Assembly (NCBI GenBank): GCA_025267735.1
Contig: CM046295.1
Location: 7,277,270-7,341,269, forward strand
Reading direction: 5' to 3'
DNA length: 64,000 nt
DNA from: Mactra quadrangularis
Lineage: Eukaryota > Mollusca > Bivalvia > Venerida > Mactridae
A program made the position numbers and the translations under genes. Under the pieces are notes generated by a model. The model was given only the letters and a program-made list of their open reading frames with translations. It made no database searches and had not been told where the DNA came from. How positions within the stretch are numbered: position 1 is the stretch's first letter; each line of letters begins with the position of its first letter. Positions 55,996 to 64,000 of the stretch are shown piece by piece.

Positions 55996-57651
55996 CTTTA
56001 AACCGCACTTTAACTAACTTTTACTTATACAAAACTAGTTTGAACATATCAATATTGGCTGAAAGCTTCACAAAGGTCATTTCATCAACACTTTTAACAT
56101 CACATGCGGACATGAAGGGGGTTGAATTAATTTTGTACATACGGTTTGCATATTTCACAAACAATAAGGATTTGGACTTCATGGATTTATCCACTATTTC
56201 AGTCTTTACGAAAACTTTCATCTGCACTGAAATTACGATCTAGTAAAATTGTTTTACATGGCTCAATGAAAACGAACCGGACCAGAAAATAACTCATAGT
56301 TTAAAAATATAAAGTCAATTCAAGTGATTTAGCTATATATACTTATAATACACAATATAACAACAAAAAACGTGTTCTTGAATTTGGACCACAGAGGCAT
56401 TAAAATGCTGGTGGACCGTCGGGCTACTTATTTTCTAAAAGTCACTGTACCAACGGCAATTTCAGTTGTCTTTGTAAATAACCTAATGAAGTGTTTATAA
56501 ACGGCGTTAAATGAAATTTGAAGTAAAATTTGTGACATTATAAAGTTGTTCATTGCCTTCGGTAATTGTAAATGAACATGTGGTCAGGTGAAAAGAATTA
56601 TTGAGTAAAATAATACTTGTAACGTAAATTACTAGGAGGAAATAAACTAAAACACACCACGTCCACGTCAAATTAGCGTTAAGTAAATTGCTGGTAACAA
56701 CAACACTATAGAAGCTGTTACAATTTAATTAGGGATTCAAAACTCAGTTGTCCTGTTATCATACTATGTATATTTATATTTTCGTTAATCCATAACTTTT
56801 ATAAATTGAAGTTGAACAAACATACTATTATAATATTTTTCTAATATTTCTTTGTTGCCATATATATATCGGACATAATCTTCCTATCTGACGTAATATC
56901 CAGTAACTGTTATTTTGATTATAGTTATTTTTTTGAAAATTGTAACATGAGTTACAGAAATGATTTAGATAAAATATTTTCCAATAAATTTTCAGAAATA
57001 ATGACATATAAGTAGTACGTTAAACAATTTAATGTTCAATATATCACACTCTACCAGTCGTTTCAACTTCACTGATTTACTACATCGATCTTGATAACCT
57101 TGACAAAAATGTATTATGTCTATCATCTACTTATTCGGTTAAGAATATATATTTTGGGTGCAATATCATGAAGATTTTGCATGACAACCTTGACTGATCT
57201 ACAGGTTTTAAAAATACACTACATGAGGTGTAGTTTCGTAGATGTAAACACGCTAGGGGTTGAAAAATATCACGTTCACACAATACAAAGAAATTCATAA
57301 TTTTAAAAGAAAGCCGGTTAAAAGTCTTTATGTTCAAAAGTAAAATCAGCATTCAGATACTTACAGAAGTTCAATTACTTTCATTTTATTAAACACTACA
57401 ACAACCCAAACTTATTGTAAATTACCAATTCTTTTTTCTAAAATGTAGCTTTAATTTTTATTGCTGATAAGTAATAACATGTACATCAATCAGTTTAAAC
57501 GTCCACTTGACTATTTTATTGGTTTTGTAGCGAAAGGGGTATAATTGGAGACGAATACATATCAGTAATTTACTGTGTTTTAGTTTTTTTGTTTTTCTAC
57601 ATTTTTTTATTTCACTTATATCTGCACCTGGTGTTTTGTCAAGTAAATTAT

Positions 57652-57999
57652 CATTCGGAACACCTTCGACCTTTTATGAGTGAATAATCTCGGAAGGATT
57701 CGTGGGGGTCTTCACTGGATTTTTTTGATTTTACTACCTACGCGAGGCGAAGCTCGTAACGGATACACAAAATAGTTCACACAGATCTTTGTCTAAACAT
57801 ATTTATTTGTTTTAAATTGAACCAAATATTGTTCATCGGTATCATTGAAATGTATAATTTTTAATTTATGGAATAAAAACGGAACTTCAGTCATCGCCTT
57901 AACGATCGTGTATTTGTTTACTTCAACACCGGTTTTTCCAAAATGGCGTCTAAATATGTCCGAGGTTATTCGTAGTGAATGGCCGAGGAGTTCCGAATG
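57652..57999. mobile_element. MULE-like MITE with 9-bp target duplication
   Basis: The 348-bp insert is flanked by GTAAATTAT on both sides (57643-57651 and 58000-58008). Its ends are CATTCGGAACACCTTCGACC and, inverted, CATTCGGAACTCCTCGGCC. The D-E paralogue has GTAAATTTG with no insert near 36210. Same family as 9532-10018. Confidence 0.85.
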
Positions 58000-58917
58000 G
58001 TAAATTATGTGATGTTTCAAATATAATATCGATAATTATAACACGAGTGATGAAAGACAATAATTAAATGCATAAATTGGCATCATCAAATAATCAGTTT
58101 AATTTTACATGGACGAGTACATCCAATATCATATAGATCAAACATCAAACTGTACTTAGCTCTACAAGGGACTTTAACATGACATATCTGTAAGAACATT
58201 GATCGTAATAACCTTGACGAAAATAGTAACATTCTTATCATGTATTTATTCGGTGGAGGTTACTTGTATATGCAAGTCATATCATAAAAGTTTCACATGA
58301 TACCATTAAATAAACTGCATGTTGAATATATTGAATCATCATTCCAGTGAACATTAAATCATTAAGAAGTCTTCTATCCAACTAGAGATGCCACTTATTT
58401 CCTTTCTCAGATATGACAACGGTTACAATGACTAAAGGGGCGTTGATGTACACATATTATGCAAAACATGTTTTAGGGATTTAATGATATTCATTTTTTA
58501 AAATTAAACGACCAACGAAATCCTCGATCGTTACGTTATCTTTAATTTACTTTACTGTTACAGGACATGAATCTTCAAAGAATCGTATCAATATTTAACA
58601 TTTCTTCGTGAGTTAGTTGTGCCATAGTTTGGTTTAATGATATATAGCTTTACTTGATAGATTGTACCGCAATAATGTCAAAATATATTACATATACAGC
58701 TTAAAGGAATGTTTGCAGGATCGTATCAGTGATTATACATGACATAATATTAATATAATAAGTATATTAAAAAGCAATGTCAAACTGAACTAACCATATG
58801 CATGCTTCACACTAAAATGTTTAATTGTCATTGTGTAGAAATTTGAATAATAATAATCACGAAATGAATAATTTTCAAAGCAACAAAGATCAAGTGTTGT
58901 TTCATATCGTTTAAAAT

Positions 58918-59030
58918 CATCAGGGCACCATATTATCAAAAATCTTACGATAATTTAACAATACAATGTAGAAGGATTTACGACTTAAATTGGTCGTAAG
59001 ACGCTTGATTATACGGGCCCCAGTTCCATA
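58918..59030. repeat. Short MITE-like imperfect palindrome
   Basis: TATCAAAAATCTTACGATAA at the left and GGTCGTAAGACGCTTGATTA at the right form imperfect inverted ends with an inner GTAAATCC region. A related piece lies at about 27285-27375 (TCAAGCGTCTTACGACCAAT). Confidence 0.5.
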
Positions 59031-60521
59031 TAAATTTACTTGGATTACTTGCATTGGAATGAATGTTTGTACAGCTTTATCTATTGATATTGTATTTGAC
59101 AAAAAAATTTTGTATGCTGTAAATAATCTTTACAAGAGACCTCAACCAAGACACATAAAATTTCAACCACAAGTATATATTTATACTTTATTTACAAGCA
59201 CTACAAACGAATACAGTTTATTTAGTTTCTGTTGACAAACCAAGAGGACACAATGTATTAGGGTAGTAAATTTCTTTTGAGTATTTTTTTGTAATTTTGT
59301 ATTTTAAAAGGACTGTTGATCAAAGGGCAGGCATATACTTTTAAGATTGTTTTAAGTTGTGATGCCAAGTTGAAATCTAAGTCAGATAAACTTTCAGCGC
59401 TAGATTTTTACAAACTAATTAAAGATATGCTGCGATTTTTGCTACAATTTTCATATTGACACTTTGTTGTCCAATCAAATCATATTATTGTCATATACTT
59501 CTACATTGGTCAATTTGACCATATTGACCATATTGCTTATTTTAGCGATATTACTGAAATAAAAATAACTCATACAGTTTTATATCCTAAATATGCCTGA
59601 ATAGTCTCCCTATTTATGGACTTATATTGAATGTTACGATTACATTACAACTTGCAACAGTAGAAAGATAGCTGAATTCACTTTTAAATTAGGTACATTG
59701 AATAATACAATAACTAAGTGTAGTTATGGCAATGATACTTTAACTTATTGCAGTTTACATGAAATATATTTTGTATTCTAAGGTGCTTTGTGATTTACTT
59801 TGTTCTTACGACAATTTTTCATTATATCACTACTACTATTTGGCTGACTCTAAGTAGGTTGTAGGTTATAGACCTAGATATCAGAACTCACTATTTTGAC
59901 TAAGTGCAAAGCATAAACCTTTATCAGACGCCAATGACTGTCCTTCTTCATGCGAAGGTAGGTCAATGAGAAAAGTCAATTAAAGTATTAAGATCCAGCT
60001 CAAAATCAAATCCATGATCGCTTGATTGGTAATCAGACGTTTTGCCTACTGTTCTAAGTTTAGTTCAAGTTAGTCGGTCTATATACAACGGTAGATTTAT
60101 GAGAACATTTTTTTCTACCTTGAGCAATATAAACACGACACTTCCAATACAGTGGTAAGATAAATGAAAAGGTAACTCATCTATATAACATGGCATATGT
60201 TTGTATTACCTCCCTTTAACTGTTAACTAAAAGTTAAAATATGAGTGTTAAGCTAAAGTTTTTTTACCTGTTAAACAGTTTTTAAATATAACTTCATAAA
60301 TATATGATTAAGTATAAATCAATATAAGTCAATACATGTATATGAAATTAGGCTAGTCTATGTTTTACCTGGCAAACAGTTTTCAAATACAACTTTATAT
60401 TTATATTATTATCTGTAAATCAATAAAATGTCTTTTATGATAAATGTTCAAAACAATTAAGAATATTTACGTCGTTAAAACTACATGGCTGTGATGTTCT
60501 TGTAAATTTGTATGTTTGTTT

Positions 60522-60816
60522 GTTGGGTATAACGCCGTAGCAACACATTTTAAGTCATATAACGGCGGTCAGTAAACCTACTCACAGTTCATAAAAGGGC
60601 TAAATCTCTAGATTTAGCAGTTAAACAACTACTAAGCGCATACTTTCGTCAGTAACTGACGACTGCTCTACATAATTAAAATCATTGGTAGGAGGGAGAA
60701 CGGTCGTAGAATTTATTTCACTACCAAGCTTCACGAAAGTATACCCTGCCCTTGAATCGAACCCACGACCCCTCGATCAGATCAGTAGACTTGCGTGCTA
60801 CCAACTGAGCTAGCCA
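60522..60816 (-). repeat. tRNA-derived SINE, family 1
   Basis: The complement head is TGGCTAGCTCAGTTGGTAGC with box B GGTCGTGGGTTCGATTCAAG. The 3' end is at the left (GGGTATAACGCCGTAGCAAC). Confidence 0.75.
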
Positions 60817-61171
60817 GTAGCAGCATGACTATTGATAGGAATGTCACGGTACTTTACCAGTGTTTCTCTAATCCTATCATCGTGTTTAGGTTTTCGCTAT
60901 TCTACATAATTCAATGATATTTAAAAATTATTGGCCAAAATATAATGGTATAATTGATGGTTTTATGCGTTTGACTTATGATATTTTCTATCGAACGGTT
61001 CTTTGTAAAAAGCGCTCCTGTTTCTCTCAATCCTGTCATCGTGTTTATGCTGAATTAGCTGAAGGTACTCTAGTTTCTACAATGTCATTAAGTACTTGTT
61101 TTTTGTCTTTCACCTTGCTAATGTTTTTACCATTTTGCGTTATATATGTATCTTGTTTGTTTGTTTTTATG

Positions 61172-61406
61172 GGTTAATGCAGCGCACCTAACCTAGCTTC
61201 CCTGGACCATTGTCTATAACAAGTACTCACCTACCCTTCCACAAGGCCGGAAACTTCTCCATATTATCTAGTCAATGGAGGAAAATTGACATTAATATCA
61301 AATTTTCATGGAAGGGTATAACCTCCCAGGGTGGGATTCGAACCCGTACCCCCTTCGGGACACATGATTCTAAATCCCGGCGCGCTAACAACTGCGCTAT
61401 CGACCC
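61172..61406 (-). repeat. tRNA-derived SINE, family 2, well preserved
   Basis: The complement reads GGGTCGATAGCGCAGTTGTT at the head and GGTACGGGTTCGAATCCCAC at box B, then the family tail (GGGTAGGTGAGTACTTGTTA). It is the cleanest copy of this family here, so probably the youngest. Confidence 0.8.
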
Positions 61407-62199
61407 ATTTTGTTATATATGTGTGTTTCCCCATTAACATTATCAAGTTAAAATGTTAATTAAAGTCAAAATAATTTGTTGTTCATTGTTCTTGAACCTG
61501 CAGCTAAATCAGTATGATATAGAGGACAACATTTGCGTGATACAAGAATCATAAGTACTGATCATATACAAGTATAAGCATGTCCAAAAATGTTTGAAAT
61601 CGCCGTTTAGCCAAGTATAACTTCTTCTCCTTTGAGTAAAATCATTGAAAAATATATGTCAGCGTCTTAGACCGACCAATGTCTAGTTATAGAATGCCGC
61701 CGAAATTACCCATTGGCCTGTCATTGTTAAGCATAAATATGTGAAACATTTAGGCGCATTTGATTCATTGTGCGGAACCTTCCTGGACATTTCCCAATTT
61801 TGCACGTTAATAAGCATTATAAAGAGTACACACTCAGTTGATTGATTAAAGAAGCTGGCATCTAGTCAAGTAGCATCTTACTGATAGGTTGCCGTGTGTT
61901 CAAGGAAAATAATGGTTTATTTCTTTTTGTGATGAAATGTAGACACTTGTTGAGGATGGTTATCTAGAACTGATCTGATATTAGAACTGGTGAACTGTTC
62001 GTTTCATATTTCTTGATGAAGATTGTAAACTCAAAATCTAAACTCAAGCATTAACATCAAACTCATGGGTTCCTACCTAGCTGAATACCCATATAGTACT
62101 CTTCATGATATATAAATAACATGTTTTGTATTTTAGAATATGGTGTGGTCTGATTTGTTGCTTACTTTTGTTTATTATAAGCAACATTTTAATTGGTCA

Positions 62200-62430
62200 G
62201 TTGTCAATTTCACAAACTTTCTAACGACAAAATTTTCCATAAGTCAATTTTATAAACTTTAACATCAAGTCTTAAGCTCAGACATTAATATTTTGAGAGT
62301 ACATTCAGGCGGTGAACAAATAACCTGTGTAATAAACAACTTTCAGGAAAGATATAAAATAAAAGTGAGCATTTTATTTAAGATTTCTGATTTGATTTAC
62401 TCTGACTTTTTGTGGTAAGGTTTTTGCAAA
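62200..62430. repeat. MITE remnant downstream of gene G
   Basis: CAATTTCACAAACTTTCTAA, then CGACAAAATTTTCCATAAGT at the left and a TGACTTTTTGTGGTAAGG end at the right. Paralogous to the remnants downstream of B-F. Confidence 0.45.
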
Positions 62431-63647
62431 TTAAATCAAGAAATATCTTTAAAAAAGATATTCGGCGCTCTGCTGGGTTCATTTTCAACGGTTTGAAGTA
62501 TAAATGTTGGTCATACACGGCGTACATGTATTAACTATAGGTCAAATGTAGTTTGTCCGAAATTGCAATTCAGCCTCAACTGACAAGTTTTGTCCGAATA
62601 TATTGCCACTTCGCTGATTTGTTGATTTGGAAAATCTGTCCGATTTTTAAATTAAAAACATCTCTAATAACAATGTCATGGATGTTCGATTAAAAATCAC
62701 TTCTTTCCAGAATGATCAAACGATTTTTGTTACTTTTCTGGCGAACATAAAACAATTTGGTATAAATGCTCAATGGCGGACTACATATGACAAAATCAAA
62801 ACCAATTCCGAGCGTGCGCTGAGTCATATTAGCAGTTTAGTTATACCGCAAGGGGTGTACCACGACGAATGTGTGATCAATTAGCATAGTGAGTCACTAA
62901 TTATACACAGAGTAAACGGTCAGCAGCTCCTATACGTGCTATGCAGCAGTTTATCAGAAATAGCCAATGGTGTCATGTGTTTTATCCATTTCTTTACACC
63001 GTAAAGGATTTTTATTGGACAAACAGCTATGGTAGAGCAAATTGTATTGATTGAAATAGAGGTCAAAAGTTGGCTTAGACAGCTGTTCCGAAAAATATGG
63101 CTAGTATATACATATCGGTGAAATAGGGATTAAACAAAACACTGATAAAAAATCAACAAATAGGGGATAATATATTTGATATACATGTATGTAATATGAT
63201 TTAAAGAAACAAAAACATTCACTACATAAAAAACTTTACATTTTAAGATAATCCATGGAGTTCCAATACAATGACAAAGAACAATTACTCATACAACACA
63301 AATCACACTACAAATAAGCATTCTCTCACTTTACATGAACAAGTTTTCTAATTTTAAATGTTACAAAAATGAAAATTGTTGAATACAATAATTCAATTTT
63401 ACAGTGTCAAAACAGATAAATCCATACCAGACAAACCATCCATATTTCATGGTAATATACATGTACTCACTGCATAAAATTGCAAAAATATCCATTGTCA
63501 GATCTTAACGCATAATCAAGCACTTCTTATATTCAACAAAGAACAGAACGAGGTTTACATTTCATACTCCAACTTCGATCAAATGTTCAATAGAGTGCAG
63601 TATTTTCAATTTTCATCTAAGTGTGATTACTCTATTATACATGTATC

Positions 63648-64000
63648 TTAATCATAAACTTTGTACAATGACAATTTGGGAACACCACTAGAAGAGTTAG
63701 ATACAACAAGATGTTTCCTGTCCTTAGATATTGCTACAAAACGAGGAAACAACATATCTACTTGATGTGATGATAATACACGACCACATGGTGTAATCTC
63801 AACTAAACTGTTTGTATCTTCACTACATACAAATATATGATCATACGGACCTACAGCTACACCACATGGTAATTGTATTGACAGGTCCTTCACTAAAAGT
63901 CTCTTACCTGAATTGATATCATATATATAAATCATATTTTCATCTCTATCACAATGTACAACTTTCTCCCTTCCACGTACATGTGCACAAAAACTAGTAC
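63648..64000 (-). CDS. Gene G: B-box/NHL family member, 3' part only
   Basis: The last roughly 117 codons of a family member; the frame is open from the right edge of the window to the stop at 63648. Codons upstream of the first internal Met read TSFCAHVRGREKVVHCDRDE, in line with the other copies, so the gene simply continues past 64000. The preserved blades include GVAVGPYDHIFVCS and LVEITPCGRVLSSHQVDMLF. It ends LSLYKVYD, two residues longer than most copies. Nothing here suggests decay, but B-boxes and start are out of view. Confidence 0.8.
   Translation of the reverse strand, partial: TSFCAHVRGREKVVHCDRDENMIYIYDINSGKRLLVKDLSIQLPCGVAVGPYDHIFVCSEDTNSLVEITPCGRVLSSHQVDMLFPRFVAISKDRKHLVVSNSSSGVPKLSLYKVYD

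Larger units (their letters stand above)
54992..63647. other. F-G intergenic interval
   Basis: No gene is seen in these 8.7 kb. About 55600-57350 and 58010-60450 are colinear with the D-E interval. Extra segments are a family 3 SINE with unique flank (about 55760-56470), a MULE-like insert (57652-57999), a family 1 SINE (60522-60816) and a family 2 SINE (61172-61406). About 61410-63200 shows only a MITE remnant (62200-62430) and otherwise nothing recognisable. Confidence 0.6.

Noticed and set aside
60914..61177. Plus-strand frame with a hydrophobic end as a small membrane protein
   Set aside because: It overlaps the edge of a SINE, has no paralogue in the D-E interval, and its hydrophobicity follows from T-rich DNA.
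61172..61406. True tRNA genes at the box A/box B heads here and at 20338, 26847, 40841, 55776 and others
   Set aside because: Stems do not close into a functional cloverleaf, each head is joined to a long family-specific tail, and copies recur as dispersed repeats, so they are SINEs.

Overview
The window looks like AT-rich, gene-poor eukaryotic nuclear DNA, most probably from a bivalve mollusc. That assignment is inference. It rests on the kind of protein encoded (B-box proteins with no RING and an NHL-like C-terminus), the intronless reading frames, and the abundance of tRNA-derived SINEs and MITEs. Nothing suggests a bacterial or viral genome: there are no operons, no Shine-Dalgarno sites and a very low coding density.

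The only convincing protein genes form one tandem family, all on the minus strand and about 9-13 kb apart. They are A (1-545, 5' part only, frameshifted), B (12337-14031), C (22066-23754), D (32702-34390), E (43855-45549), F (53305-54991, frameshifted) and G (63648-64000, 3' part only). A decayed scrap of a family 3' end lies at 43638-43762. Full copies are single-exon frames of 562-564 codons: B-box 1, B-box 2, a helical/coiled-coil middle, then a C-terminal beta-propeller-like region resembling TRIM2/3/32/71 NHL proteins. No RING is present. Paralogues are conserved in the propeller core but differ in short stretches that look like inter-blade loops.

The DNA between genes is also duplicated. 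The A-B and E-F intervals are homologous. So are large parts of B-C, C-D, D-E and F-G. Comparing paralogous intervals gives 'filled' and 'empty' sites that date and delimit insertions: a TA-flanked pogo/Tigger-like element (2078-3396), a second TA-type element (6052-8034), a deleted mariner-like element (37634-38660), two members of a MULE-like family with 9-bp target duplications (9532-10018, 57652-57999), and several short MITEs. At least four tRNA-derived SINE families are scattered through the intervals. A 51-bp minisatellite (49202-50130) and an 80-bp repeat (51600-52140) are expanded only in the E-F interval.

Upstream of the start codons there are two flank types. A, B, C and E share one, with a GCGGAAG core about 190-230 bp from the ATG. 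D and F share another. The D coding region nevertheless resembles E, which suggests gene conversion. The array therefore looks like a young, actively duplicating B-box/NHL family whose spread is tied to segmental duplication and repeat turnover. A role in immunity or ubiquitin-type regulation is possible by family analogy but is not shown by the sequence.
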